This document shows positions 47,076-57,790 of a stretch of 64,000 nt of DNA, one piece after another. The stretch's first letter is position 1, and the number at the start of each line of letters is the position of its first letter. Under the pieces are notes generated by a model. That model was not told the origin of the DNA, did not search any database, and was given only the letters and a program-made list of their open reading frames with translations. The position numbers and the translations under genes are program-made. This DNA is from Odobenus rosmarus divergens (taxonomy: Eukaryota; Chordata; Mammalia; Carnivora; Odobenidae), in assembly GCF_000321225.1 (NCBI RefSeq), contig NW_004450582.1, positions 1,101,148-1,165,147 of the forward strand. The letters run 5' to 3'.

Positions 47076-47830
47076 AGGCCTTAAAGATGCTTTCTCATGT
47101 TTGAGTCACGTGACTGGGTTTCTGGGTTCCCATCGTTTTCAACACTCTTCTTTTCATCACCTCATTCTCTTAGCATCTGTTAGTAATCTGCCGGCTTTGG
47201 CTACTTCCCTCCTGGCACCTTGCATCATGGACATTCCTGTATTGATTTCTAGTCACGACCCTCTACTCCTTCCCAGTTTTCCGATGTATTGCAGTGATAA
47301 GTGTGGCCTGTGTGGCCAAAGAGCTCTGATTTTTGGAGCTGTGGAAATGCTCCCCAGGGCACTGATAAATGAGGATAAAAGTATAGGGTGGGGTCAGAAA
47401 ATGGAAGAATTTGCAAGGTGAGCAAAGACAGGAAACTGACTATGATTACTTAGAAATACCATCCTGCGATCGTACTTTTTTTATAAATACTTCGATATTT
47501 TTTATGCAAGAATGAATAAGCTCTAGACCTTAGCTTACTTTGAGATGACCAAAAGGACATGTTTGCATATATTAGAATAATATGGTTTCATAAGATATCA
47601 GTCCCTGTAAGTAGGTGACCTCTATAAAATGAAACTCTTTCCTTTTTTTTTTTTAGAGCAAGAAGTTGGAGTTAATTTTTAAAGGATAACAATCTCAAAG
47701 ATTGTGAATACAAGTAATAATCGTTAGCAAACAAAAAAGCCTTGTAATTGTCGAAAAGGTGTCATCAAGAATGTGAGCAAAATTTATGTATCTTATCATA
47801 AAGTAATTTTTGAGTTCCTTATGTAAAACC
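47076..47830. other. unassigned sequence
   Basis: No gene recognised. The 106-codon plus-strand frame at 47101-47421 begins at a non-ATG codon and has no motif. Confidence 0.4.
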
Positions 47831-47846
47831 TACTTAGTCAAATTTC

Positions 47847-48044
47847 TTTTTTTTTAGAGATTTTATTTATCTATTTGAGAGAGAGAGAGAATGAGAGATA
47901 GAAAGCACGAGAGGGAAGAGGGTCAGAGGGAGAAGCAGACTCCCCGCTGAGCAGGAAGCCTGATGCGGGACTCGATCCCGGGACGCCAGGATCATGACCT
48001 GAGCCGAAGGCAGTCGCTTAACCAACTGAGCCACCCAGGCGCCC
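47847..48044 (-). mobile_element. CanSINE
   Basis: A perfect 16-bp duplication, tacttagtcaaatttc, lies at 47831-47846 and 48045-48060. Confidence 0.96.
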
Positions 48045-48060
48045 TACTTAGTCAAATTTC

Positions 48061-48681
48061 ATACGCAATTATAATAATTTGGTTGCCCATTGTTTTAAGT
48101 CACAGCAGACTAAAAGTAATAAATTACCAAGGCAGAAGACGGTAGAGGAAGTTACAGCCATTAAGTAGATGGAGGGATGCCCAGCTGCCCAGAAAAGGCA
48201 GAAAGACTTAAAGAAGCAGACATCAGGGGCTCAAAATGATAGCTATTGAGGGAGATAATGCAGTTACCCTCTGTGGCACCCCCATACAGGTGTGTAAGAC
48301 TTAATCTGCAATGTTGAGTTGAAAGATTCCAATTTTTAAAAATAATTATTTGTTTATTTGTTTTTCAAATCTCATCTGCTGACAGAGCCTTACTTGCATT
48401 GCACTTGTTTGGCCCCAAATCTGATCTGAACTGATAGAAGTTTACTTACAAACTTTATTCTAATTTGTGTGAGTATCGTTTCTGCAGAAGCAATGTGTTA
48501 ATTACAGACCCTGCTGGGGGTGTTAGAAATATATGGAATAAGCCCCATGCAAGATCCTGTAAAGGTTACCATATCTTCAGAGTGCCTTCATAGGATTTAA
48601 ACGTCTTAGTTGCAAAAGCTTTGCATTAGGGGGATTGTAAAGTCATGAATGCACACAATGATACCTATGGTTAATAAGATC
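48061..48681. other. unassigned sequence
   Basis: About 620 bp with no recognisable feature. Confidence 0.4.
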
Positions 48682-48697
48682 AGAAATGTTCTGCTTA

Positions 48698-48878
48698 GGC
48701 ACCTGGGTGGCTCAGATGGTTAAGCATCTGCCTTCGGCTCAGGTCATGATCCTAGAGTCCTGGGATCGAGTCCCGCATCGGGCCCTTGCTCCTTGGGAGC
48801 CTGCTTCTCCCTCTGCCTCTCTCTCTCTCTCTCTGTCTCTCATGAATAAATAAATAAAATCTTTAAAAAAAAAAAGAA
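48698..48878 (+). mobile_element. CanSINE, shortened body
   Basis: A perfect 16-bp duplication, agaaatgttctgctta, lies at 48682-48697 and 48879-48894. Confidence 0.96.
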
Positions 48879-48894
48879 AGAAATGTTCTGCTTA

Positions 48895-49740
48895 ACGTGG
48901 TACGAAAGTGTGGGAAATGCTTTGAAAACTTAGTATTTGCAAGTGTTCATTAGAGGAAAGGAAAGTTGCCGTGCATTTGGAAAGTCAACAAGCCTTTGTA
49001 GTATATTTTAGAGGTTTTCCTCTGTGTGTGTGTATGTGTGTGTGTTTCCAAGTCTTTTAAGATGAAATTAGACATGGAATCTGGGGGATATATTTGCTCT
49101 TGCCCTGCTGAGACTTGGATTTACACACTTATCAGAGAAATTATCTTTAAGGTTGTTGGGGTTCTCTCAAGCACCAGGGCTATCTGAGTGAGAAAGTTAT
49201 TCAGAGATCTGAATTTGCTTTTTAAAACCTAAATTTGTAATAAGAGTTTTCTTTTGTTTTATCCTGTCCATTCCCCAGGATTCTACTGCCAAAGAAGAAC
49301 AAATTTTGGGTGCCAATTTAAGGAAACAGAGTCTGTGTTTGCAATGCCAATGAGCATACGGAAACGGAATTGTTAAATAGCTTGAGAGTTATTATAGCTC
49401 AGTAACGTAAAGACATAAAAACACAATTTTATATGTTGGGGCTGAATCTGGCTTAGTTATAGAAGGAGTAAAGAGTTCAGAAACACCCAAAATTCACAAT
49501 AGATAATAAAGTATTACTATGTTATTTTCTCTGCCCCCAAATAATATAGGTCCATAGTTAAAAATTCAAATATTATAGAAATATGTTAATTGAAAGACTA
49601 GAAGTAACTCCTAGCTACATTGTCACCTGTCTCCCCATAAAAATGCTATTAAAATGTTGGCTTGTAATTCTCTTACATTCTTTTTTATATGAATTAATTC
49701 ATACTGTATAGGGCATTGCAACTTGCCTCCCCCCCACTTC
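48895..49740. other. unassigned sequence with a short TG tract
   Basis: AT-rich, with an interrupted TG repeat at 49023-49048. From about 49560 rightward, including the far side of the next CanSINE to 50130, a weak L1M-like antisense signal is possible but I cannot establish it. Confidence 0.35.
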
Positions 49741-49755
49741 ACAATTATATATCTT

Positions 49756-49959
49756 TTAAAAAAATTATTTATTTGAGAGAGAGAGAGAGCGTGCACACAA
49801 ACAGACGGAGGGGCAAAAGGAGAGGGAGAGAGAATCTTAAGCAGACTCTGTGCTGAGCACAGAGCACTATGAGGCGCTTGATCCCAGGATCCTGAGATCA
49901 TGACCTGAGCTGAAACCAAGAGTCAGATGCTCAGTAGACTGAGCCACCCAGGCACCCCA
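49756..49959 (-). mobile_element. CanSINE, older long subfamily
   Basis: Duplication acaattatatatctt (49741-49755) and acaactatacatctt (49960-49974), two mismatches. The poor match fits an older copy. Confidence 0.94.
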
Positions 49960-49974
49960 ACAACTATACATCTT

Positions 49975-50705
49975 GATGTCCACCCAGGTTAGTCATTAAT
50001 TACCACCTCATTCTTTTCAATTCATAAGATAGAATTCCATTTCATGATAATACTGTAACTTAAAATTGATGATTATTACTTACTTTTCTATATATTTTAC
50101 TTTTTCCCATGGTTATTTTACTTTTCGCTTTTGAATCTCTTCTAGTTAGACACACGTAGAAAAATAAAAAGCCTAGTTTGACTAGAAAAAGTGGCAAATA
50201 GTGAAACAAGTGCTACTTTTGAATGGCAAATTTCCAGTTCTGTGGAATAAGCATACGATGATCTCAAAAAGATAAAACAAACGATGTCTGTTTTGAATTT
50301 TAAAGAAAATTCAGAAAAAATAAAAAATAAATAAAAATAAAAAATATTCAGGTGTTAGTAATAAATGGATCAATATCTCTCAGGTTCAAAAATTAAATTT
50401 CCCTCAATTGTAGAAGCAGAAGAATTTCTGGGAGAAATAAATTGTACTGTAAAAATAAACATTCACACTTAAAATTAGGGACAGAATATTGGTGGTCCTG
50501 CTTAGAAAGCAGTGTTATATCTACGGAGCTCATGAGTCGTTGAAAGGTCAGGGATAATAAGGAATGAGGCATTCTGATGACCTGTGTCCAGCTAAATAAA
50601 AGAATAGTAGCTGTATCACTTGCATCGACAATTGCCTTGTCCTTCTGCTGTCCTTCTGCCTCATCTCTTTCAAATTCTCCATAGCTAAAGCCATCTTCCT
50701 GCATT
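49975..50705. other. unassigned AT-rich sequence
   Basis: No named feature. The minus-strand frame at 50393-50704 (103 codons, with an acidic GEFERDEAEGQQKDKA stretch) is unassigned and ends at the CanSINE. I would not call it a gene without homology evidence. Confidence 0.35.
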
Positions 50706-50720
50706 AATGTCCTCCCTTCT

Positions 50721-50925
50721 TTTTTTTTTTTTAAAGATTTTATTTATTATTTGAGAGAGAGAGAGAGAGAATGAGAGATAGAGAGCACGAGGGGGAAGAG
50801 GGTCAGAGGGAGAAGCAGACTCCCCACTGAGCAGGAAGCCTGATGTGGGACTTGATCCCGGGACTCCAGGATCACGACCCGAGCTGAAGGCAGTCGCTTA
50901 ACCAACTGAGCCACCCAGGCGCCCC
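50721..50925 (-). mobile_element. CanSINE
   Basis: A perfect 15-bp duplication, aatgtcctcccttct, lies at 50706-50720 and 50926-50940. Confidence 0.96.
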
Positions 50926-51467
50926 AATGTCCTCCCTTCTCTATGCAATTCAACAATCTTTTCCTCTTGCAAGAGCAAGGACCGTGAGTAAGGCGAAGGC
51001 CTCTGGCTCACTATTGCAATTTATCTAGGCAACCTTGCTGGTCTATCTCCCTTCTTGTCCCTCAGAGGTAACCACTGTCTTGAATTTTATAATTAACATC
51101 CCCTTGTTTACACGCTAGTTTTAAACACATGTGTATGTGTTCCTAGATAACATATCGTTTAGTTTTGTTTGGGTGTAAGCTTTGTCAAAGGACAACTTGA
51201 ACAAAATCCGTGAACTCCAGTCAGTGTTATGTTTCTAAGAGTTATCTATGCTGCTGAACATACCTGCTGTTTCCTCATATTCCCCACTATAGAATATTTC
51301 ATGATCTGGATATATCAAAATTTATTTCTCTTCATTCAATTTGGAGTACTTTTAAATTTTCATTCTTGATTTCTTCTTGGATCCATGAGTTATTTAGAAG
51401 TCTATTTTAAAATCCCATTTATTTAAGATTACCTTTAGAAATTAAAATGTGCTGTTATATAGATTTT

Positions 51468-51641
51468 TTTTTAAGATTTTATTTATTTGTCAGAAAGAGG
51501 GAACACAAGCAGGGGGAGTGGGAGAGGGAGAAGCAGACTCCCCGCCGAGCAGGGAGCCCGATGCGAGACTCAATCCCAGGACTCCGGGATCATGACCTGA
51601 GCCGAAGGCAGTCGCTGAACCAACTGAGCCACCCAGGCGCC
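51468..51641 (-). mobile_element. CanSINE
   Basis: A perfect 16-bp duplication, ctgttatatagatttt, lies at 51452-51467 and 51642-51657. The GA-rich part is shorter than usual. Confidence 0.96.
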
Positions 51642-51741
51642 CTGTTATATAGATTTTAAGTTAAACTTAAATCCTCAAAAAATTAGTCTATTAATTTCTA
51701 AATCTATTGGGAGATTTTAGTAGAGATTATCGGGTCTAAAT

Positions 51742-52316
51742 CAGTGATCAACAAACCCAGCCTGCCACCTGTTTTTCTACACTAGTGAACTAAGAACGGT
51801 TGGCACATTTTAATTGGTTAAAAAACACAAAAGAAGGATAATACTTTGAGGCGGGTGAAAATTACAGAAAATTCAAAATCAGGGGGCACCTGGGTGGCTC
51901 AATTGGTTAAGCCAATGATCTGATTTCGGCTCAGGTCATGATCTGGGGGTGGTGGGGCTCCACCGAGTCTGGCTCCATGCTCAGCACAGTCTGAGCCTTG
52001 CATCTATCCCTCTGTCCCCCCACCTCTCCCCGCTGCCTGCTCTTGCACACGTTCTTTCTCTCCAAATAAATAAATAAAAATCTTTTTAAAAATTCAAATT
52101 TAGTGCTCCTAGATAAAGTTTTATTGGAAAAACAGTCATGGCCATTAATTTAATTACTATCTTTGCTCCTGCAGGAAAAGACAGCTGAATTGCATAAACA
52201 TATTTTCTATGGCAGCTTTCATGCTACAGTAGTAGAGTTAAGTAGTTGCAACAAAGACCTGCAAAGCCAATGTACTTACTATCTGACCCTTTACAGGAAA
52301 AGTCTTTCAACCCCTG
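51742..52316 (-). mobile_element. non-autonomous hAT-like DNA transposon, split by a CanSINE
   Basis: The ends are roughly inverted: cagtgatcaacaaac at 51742-51756 and gtctttcaacccctg at 52302-52316. The 8-bp flanks gtctaaat and gtctacaa agree at six positions, as expected for old hAT target duplications. Internal phrases gataaagttttattgg and gttgcaacaaagacc fit a familiar MER-class element in reverse. The CanSINE at 51882 separates the halves. Confidence 0.65.
51882..52087 (+). mobile_element. CanSINE, older subfamily
   Basis: The head gggggcacctgggtggctca is followed by gccaatgatctgatttcgg. Approximate flanks are aaaattcaaaatc (51868-51880) and aaaattcaaattt (after 52087). Confidence 0.92.
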
Positions 52317-52368
52317 GTCTACAAATTCTTTGAAATGTATTAAGTATGCTGGTTAATTTATGTAAATA

Positions 52369-52580
52369 TTTTTTTTTTTTAGATTTATTTATTTGAGAGA
52401 GTGTGCGCCTGCATGGGGGGGAGTGGGGGAGGGGCAGAGGGAGAGGGAGAGGAGGAGAATCCCAAGCAGACTCCCTGTTGAGCACAGAGCCCGACAAGGG
52501 GCTGGATATCACAACCCTGAGACCACCCCAGCAGAAACCAAGATTCAGAAGCTTGACCAACTGAGCCACTCAGGTGCCCC
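52369..52580 (-). mobile_element. CanSINE, older and diverged
   Basis: The head gagccactcaggtgcccc and the cagcagaaaccaagattcag block are recognisable. The flanking duplication is too decayed to define. Confidence 0.9.
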
Positions 52581-52907
52581 AATTTTTGGAAATATTTCTT
52601 ATGGGTTTGATGAGAATGTCCATTCTCTAAATGTTGTATTTCTATAGATCTACATCTATATATCCATATCTATCTATATATACATGGAATTATGAATAAT
52701 TTATCAACAGGTGAGAGGGTGTTGAAATATCCCCCCGTAATGGTGGATTTATCAATTTCTCCTATTGATTTATCATTAAGTGGTAACTTTGTCCATCTCC
52801 AATAATATTTTTTTATCTTAAGTCCACTGTGTGTGATATTAATATAGCTACACCAATCTTCTTTTCATTGTTTTATACCTGATATAGCGTATGTTTTTAG
52901 TTCCTGG

Positions 52908-53222
52908 AGCCTTACAACAATAACAATAGGAACATCAAAGATCACTGAGTACAGATCACCATGCCAAATATAATAATGAAAAAGTTTTAAATATTGCAAG
53001 GATTACCAAAATGACACACAGAGATATGAAATGAGCAAGTGCTATTGAAAAAAAAGGTGCTGAAAAAAAAAAGAAAAAAAGGTGCTGATACACTTGCTGG
53101 ATGGGAGGTTGCCACAAACCTTCAATTTGTAAAACAAACAAACAAACAAACAAACAAAAATCCCACCCAGTATCTTTGAAGTGCAATAAAGTGAAGTGCA
53201 ATAAAACAAGGGATGCCTGCAT
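52908..53222 (+). mobile_element. Tigger-type DNA transposon end
   Basis: The sequence aataatgaaaaagttttaaa, attgcaaggattaccaaaa, gttgccacaaaccttcaatt and gtgcaataaaacaagg, ending gatgcctgcata, follows the 3' end of a mariner/Tc1-class Tigger element. An (AAAC)n run (53133-53158) and a repeated aaaaaaggtgctga are internal. Confidence 0.85.
53133..53158. repeat. AAAC microsatellite
   Basis: Six copies of aaac inside the Tigger end. Confidence 0.9.
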
Positions 53223-53977
53223 ACATTTTCAAATTTATCTACAGATATGTTTTGCATTAGTTGCTTTAAAGACTGCCTATAAAGCTACACACAGTAGTCT
53301 CTAAATGATATTCAGGCATTAGATTGGGAGATTGGAATGGGGATGGGTATTTGAAGAATATATTTGACTCCTCAGTAATTTAGATATAGCTCGTAGTCTT
53401 CAGATTACATACATTCAGCCACTAAAATTTCTTCACATTTTCTATATATAGCTTTACACCCAGCTGTAGACTTACTCCGTTCCTCAAGTTTTGCAACCTC
53501 ACTCCACATCTGAAAGACCCTATTCATTCCGTATATCTTTCTTTGTTCTGTCCTGCATTATTTTCATCCCGTATACCAACATAAAAAATGAGATTTTTAG
53601 AAAGGGGACACTTGTATATGGTGTCACTATGAACAGGCAAGTTTGACCAATTCTCAACAAAAGTATAAAAGAGATTAACATTGGTTCTAAGCACTTAGAA
53701 AAGGTAATGGGGATCATTGATGCCAGAATGGGTTAATTTGAAAATGGATCCTGTTTAACTAGCTTTGCTTTGTTCCCCCCCACTTTCTTTAATAGGTACT
53801 TGGACTGATGTATTTAGGCTTGCTAGAGGCAGTGAATTTTCATTTCAGTAAAGCATTTAGAAAACCATTCATGAAATCCTTGTTGGTTATAGTATGATTG
53901 CATGAACTAAAGTGCTTGATATCAAAAAGTGTTGGTTCATAAATTATTATCTTGGAGTTTATTTTTGGTGGTGGGCT
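53223..53977. other. unassigned AT-rich sequence
   Basis: About 750 bp without a recognised feature. Confidence 0.4.
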
Positions 53978-53992
53978 AACAAGATTATTTTA

Positions 53993-54204
53993 TTTTTTTC
54001 AAAAGATTTTATTTATTTATTTGACACAGAGAGAGAGAGAGAGAGAGTACAAGCAGGCAGAGAGGCAGGCAGAGGGAGAGGGAGAAGCAGGCTGAGGGAG
54101 AAGCAGGCTCCCTGCCGAGCAGGGAGCCGGATGTGGGGCTTGATCCCGGACTCTGGGATCATGACTTGAGCCGAAGGCAGACGCTTAACTGACTGAGCCA
54201 CCCC
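53993..54204 (-). mobile_element. CanSINE with a clipped head and internal duplication
   Basis: The head stops at gagccacccc, lacking the usual aggcgcccc. agggagaagcaggct occurs twice in tandem near 54076-54108. Approximate flanks are acaagattatttta and acaagattctttt. Confidence 0.92.
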
Positions 54205-55600
54205 TACAAGATTCTTTTCTAAGCCTGTTTTATATAATTTTATTAGACTTAAGTGGAAACAAAGAAGCCAAGTTCATTAACTTCACAGATAACTATAAGT
54301 TAAAAGTGATGACTAATAAGATTTCAAAATCTCAAATTATGTCTTAAAACCAGATGAAATTTAATATGGATCAAAGGCAAAAATTGGGTTTAAACATGTA
54401 GAATTATAGAAACATAGACTATGTAAGGTGGAAGCTATGGTTTAATTGTAGTCCATGTAAAATAGACTTGGATGTTTTATTCGACTCTAAGTAATACATT
54501 TGCTAAAAGAAAAACCTAACACAAGTTTGGGATACCTTACTGACAGGGTATGCTTTGTTCAAGGGGCTACTGATCATTTTTTAACAAAGTTCTTAGCCCA
54601 CTGTATTTGAATGTTGTGTTCTCTTTTGAGTGCACAATTTAAGAAGGAAAAGGAAAAGTTGAAGAACATGCAAAGCAGGGTAAAAAGTGTGGTTATGACA
54701 GCTCACCATTCCATTTGACAAATAAAAGGACCTAAAAATTTTGAAAAATAGAAAAATATTAGATATTCTGATAGTTACTTAGTAGTTTGGTTCAAATATT
54801 TCAAGGCCTGCAATGTCTGTAAAGAGTGAGATTAATTAATTCCTAGGGGTCAGAATCAGCACCAGTGGTGTTAAGGGAAGGTGAATTGATGTTCACAAGG
54901 CAAATGATTATAGACATTTTAAGCAGACCTGGGCTTTAATTCTGGCATCAGTATTGGCTGTGGCAAAAGAGATGATACTTCTGAGCTTTACTTCCCTGTT
55001 GAATAGGGATAATAAGGCCTATCTCATTTTAAGGATTAGAAATAATAAAAATTGCTTAGTTCCTGACATAGGTAAATTGAATAATCATGATTATACATAA
55101 TACCAATAAATATAAAGATTTCCAACATTGTAAAAGTTTAAGAGGATGATGGTATGATGGAAATATTGCAGAGGATTTCTACTTAAGCTAGGGGACTGGA
55201 CTTAACATCTATTTGAACTTTTAGCATAATGGTTTCCCCTGACTGCGCTGTGCTTCTCCTTGTCTCACAAAGCAAGCAGGTCCACTCTGTTTTAACCAAG
55301 TTTATCTTCGTTGATTTCTGAGAGTCAATTGCCTTAAAAGAAGTTAGAACAGAAAGGGGGCATAGCTACGACCAATGAATGTTTTAAGAGTAGGAAAATA
55401 CAACGCTCGAAGACTACAGGGCTTCTCATTTAGTGGCTCAGTGAGCTACTCATGGAGCTACTCATTACGAGGGTTGGTTAAGTTACGAGAGGGATTAAGT
55501 GAAAGAATCTCCACTACTTCAAACCACATCAGGCTCTTGGCAAGAACTACGTGAAGAATGGGATCTAAGGCAGGCTTGCGAAGCGGGACTGGGCTTGCTG
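54205..55600. other. unassigned sequence upstream of the CpG island
   Basis: AT-rich and CanSINE-free, containing one MIR. A short direct repeat, gagctactcat, occurs twice near 55442-55468. G+C rises from about 55560. Confidence 0.45.
54915..55092 (+). mobile_element. MIR SINE
   Basis: cagacctgggctttaattct, tgagctttacttccctgttg, aatagggataataaggccta and attgcttagttcctgacata are in MIR order. Confidence 0.8.
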
Positions 55601-56114
55601 GCTGGAGCTAAGGACCGCACGGAGGCCCTTGGGTGCCACCAGTTGATGGCATGAATAGAAACAAAAAAGAGGAAAGAGACAAAAGGGGGAAAATAGGTGC
55701 CAGGGCCGCGAGAAGGAAGACGAAGGTTGGCGGGTGGTTGGGCGCGGCGAGCTTTCTGCGCGCGAGTTGTGCGCCAGGACCCGGGGCGCTGTAACTGGGC
55801 GCTCCTATGGCCAGGGGCATCAACCCTTGCCCGGGGGCGAACCTCTCCACACGCTCTGTTCTCCCTCCCGCGTCTCCCAGCTGCTAGTCGGTCCTGCTAG
55901 GGCACTTCTCGAAACCTGTCCGCAGCTAGGAACCTTGGCCCGACTTTGATGGCCTCGATAACTTAGCGCGGCACCCTGACCTCTTTTCTCCCGCCCCTCT
56001 CCCGCCCACCCGGCCCCACCACCCAGTGCACCTCCCGCGCTGGGGTCGACCAGATACTCTGCGGCTCGGCTGCCGGCAAGACCCGGAGACTGGAGCCGGC
56101 TCGGACCGAGCCGG

Positions 56115-56128
56115 GCGCGCGCGCGCGC
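56115..56128. repeat. (GC)7 alternating tract
   Basis: A pure gcgcgc run in the island core. Alternating GC is a classic potential Z-DNA sequence, here just upstream of the likely transcribed region. Confidence 0.9.
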
Positions 56129-56155
56129 CTTCTCACTCGCTCCTAGCAGGGGTAG

Positions 56156-56167
56156 TGGGCATGCGCG
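56156..56167 (+). promoter_or_regulatory. NRF1-like binding site
   Basis: tgggcatgcgcg matches the palindromic NRF1 consensus (YGCGCAYGCGCR) at all but one position. NRF1 sites are common in TATA-less CpG-island promoters. Confidence 0.55.
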
Positions 56168-56199
56168 GCGCGCGGCTGGCTTTGGCGGCGAGCGGGTGA
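56161..56199 (+). other. possible 12-codon upstream ORF
   Basis: An ATG at 56161 opens MRGARLALAASG and stops at 56197-56199. If transcription starts to its left, this would be a short upstream ORF in the leader of the predicted exon 1. The start overlaps the NRF1-like site, so transcription may equally start downstream. Confidence 0.25.
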
Positions 56200-56690
56200 G
56201 CGGGCGGGCGGCTCCAGACTTCACAGGCGGCGGCGGGCGCGGCGGTCTTGCCCAGCGCGAGGTCGGCGCTGTGCTCGCCCCGGAGATCGCTGCTCTCCAG
56301 CCGGGCGCAGACGGCGGCTTTGCGGCTCGCGGAGGATTGGAAGGGCGTGGTCCAGGTCGGGGGCTTTCTCCTGGGCGCCTCCGGGGAAAGCCACGGCCCC
56401 GAGGGCGGATCCGAGGTAAGAGCCCCTCGGGCGAAAGTCGCCGGCCGGGGGTCCAGCTGTTTGAACTCAGCCTCGATTTTTAAAAAATCCGCTTTTGTGT
56501 GCTTGGATGGAGCGGTGCCAGGCGCCGCGTCCGCTTTCATTCACTTTGACTGCTTTCAGCTGGTGTTGGGGGCCAGGTGTGCCGGGGCTCTGCTACCGGA
56601 GCGCGTCCGTGCGCCCGGTCGTGGGGCGCCGCGGAGCGGGTGCCGACCTTCGGCCGCCCAGCCGCCCGCCGAACCCAGGGCTCCGGGAGG

Positions 56691-57439
56691 GTGGGCACAG
56701 AAGATTATCAGTGTCCTTGTGATATTTCCTGGTAACCTGAGCTTCCGGACATACACCTGCGCTTATCTGGTCGGTGGGGCGACGTCGGAACCGGTATTCT
56801 CACAGCTTATTTTAGGCTTGGGGTTTCGAGAGCTACCCTCCCCACCCTCAAATGGAGGGGGGTCTTTTCAGATTGGTAGTTTGGGGCAAGGTCCCACCAT
56901 CGCATACCCTCTCAAATTAAGATAGCTCATTGTTTTTGAATAGTTGTCACTCCTGATTCCTGTTGACTTTCCGTTCTTAGTTTGTTCCACTTTACTCACC
57001 ATTTTACTTTTGGCAGATGGCCTTTCTGGTGTCTTTGTCAGTTAATGCCTTTGGAGTAGATTTCCCCACGTATGAAGACCCGGCTCGCTTCTCCTGGGGT
57101 CACTCTTCTTTCCTTTCAAGGACTATCTGTATGCAAAAATCTTTGCACGGATTGTTCTCTTCCTTTGCATTGTTTCTCATATCCTTATTTTCCCGTAGAC
57201 CCAGAGTACTGCTGGAATCTCTTTGGGGGTAAGACGCCTTTGGTATTAGGGTTTGAAAACCAGAGACGTCTAGGGCGGTAGAGCATTAAGAATTGGAGTT
57301 CTCCTTTACAAAATATATTTTAATGAAATGTATTACTGCTTTTCTTTTGAAGGTTTCGGTTTTTGTCTCATAAGAATAGGTAATATCTTAAGAGTTCAGG
57401 TAAAACTTGGTTTCAGATGCATATGAACAGCTTGATTTT
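56691..57439. other. predicted start of intron 1
   Basis: G+C falls back here and no repeat is recognised. It contains one pair of splice-site-like sequences described separately (57199-57228). The 71-codon frame at 57017-57232 follows a tttttggcag-like acceptor but shows no protein motif. Confidence 0.4.
57199..57228 (+). other. candidate 30-bp micro-exon
   Basis: A long pyrimidine-rich run ends in attttcccgtag at 57198, and gggg/gtaaga follows at 57228/57229. Both sites are strong by eye and bracket 30 bases (a multiple of three). No homology supports it, so chance is quite possible. Confidence 0.2.
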
Positions 57440-57454
57440 GGCTTTATTTATTTA

Positions 57455-57646
57455 TTTTTTTTAAGATTTTATTTATTTGTTTGCTAGAGAGAGCGAGAGA
57501 GAGTACAAGAAGAGGGAGTGGCAGGCCGAGGGAGAAGCAGGCTCTCCGTCGAGCAAGGAGCCCGAAGCGGGACTCGATCCCAGGATCCGGGGATCTTGAC
57601 CGGAGCCGAAGGCAGACGCTTAACGACTGAGCCACCCAGGCGTCCC
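57455..57646 (-). mobile_element. CanSINE
   Basis: A full element with head gagccacccaggcgtccc. Short flanks are ggctttattt and ggctttgtta. It is the first CanSINE to the right of the island. Confidence 0.94.
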
Positions 57647-57696
57647 AGGCTTTGTTATTCTTTAGGGAGATAGGAGAATTAGGCTTCCCAGATGAC

Positions 57697-57790
57697 TTTA
57701 TATGTAGGTGTATGTGTATATATAGTTATATTCATATACATATAGATATATGTGTGTATACATATGTATCCATACACAAACATGGATATA
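57697..57790. repeat. TATG/CATA low-complexity patch
   Basis: Alternating purine-pyrimidine AT-rich sequence with gtgtatgtgtatatata and gtatacatatgtatcc. Confidence 0.8.

Larger units (their letters stand above)
51345..52905 (-). mobile_element. probable old L1M fragment, antisense, multiply interrupted
   Basis: The parts 51345-51450, 51658-51733 and 52590-52900 read like an L1 ORF2 region in reverse: gatccatgagttatttagaa, tattgggagattttag, aatggtggatttatcaattt and gtgatattaatatagctaca. A DNA transposon and CanSINEs interrupt it. The assignment rests on remembered L1 phrases. Confidence 0.5.
56100..56415 (+). other. predicted untranslated first exon
   Basis: I infer a plus-strand first exon that begins somewhere in the island core (the start is not visible) and ends at 56415. 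The junction ccgag/gtaaga at 56415/56416 is a near-consensus 5' splice site. A weaker alternative donor, gcgg/gtgagc, lies at 56195/56196. No ATG opens a long frame that continues to the donor, so the coding start is probably in a later exon. The open frame at 56248-56925 runs straight through the donor and starts from TTG, so I do not accept it as a protein. I do not recognise the gene. Confidence 0.5.
55690..56690. promoter_or_regulatory. CpG island, probable promoter
   Basis: The base composition changes abruptly from AT-rich to strongly GC-rich, with dense CpG from about 55.7 to 56.7 kb. This is the only such block in the window and no CanSINE enters it. It contains GC boxes CCGCCC at 55991-55996 and 56002-56007, and GGGCGG at 56202-56207 and 56206-56211. 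A (GC)7 run lies at 56115-56128 and an NRF1-like site at 56156-56167. There is no obvious TATA box, as expected for a housekeeping-type island promoter. The long open frames on both strands here reflect the scarcity of stop codons in GC-rich DNA. Confidence 0.88.

Noticed and set aside
47101..47421. 106-codon plus-strand frame
   Set aside because: Non-ATG start, no motif, next to an L2 fragment.
50393..50704. Possible coding exon or pseudogene on the minus strand
   Set aside because: The acidic N-terminal stretch is suggestive, but there is no known domain or splice context, and the upstream end is a CanSINE insertion.
55820..56540. Two minus-strand open frames of about 135 codons in the CpG island
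   Set aside because: They have no motif and are expected from GC richness on either strand. They are not evidence for a divergent coding gene.
56248..56925. Open frame of 225 codons on the plus strand in the CpG island
   Set aside because: It starts from TTG, crosses a near-consensus splice donor at 56416 and has the Ala/Gly/Arg/Pro-rich composition expected when GC-rich DNA lacks stop codons.
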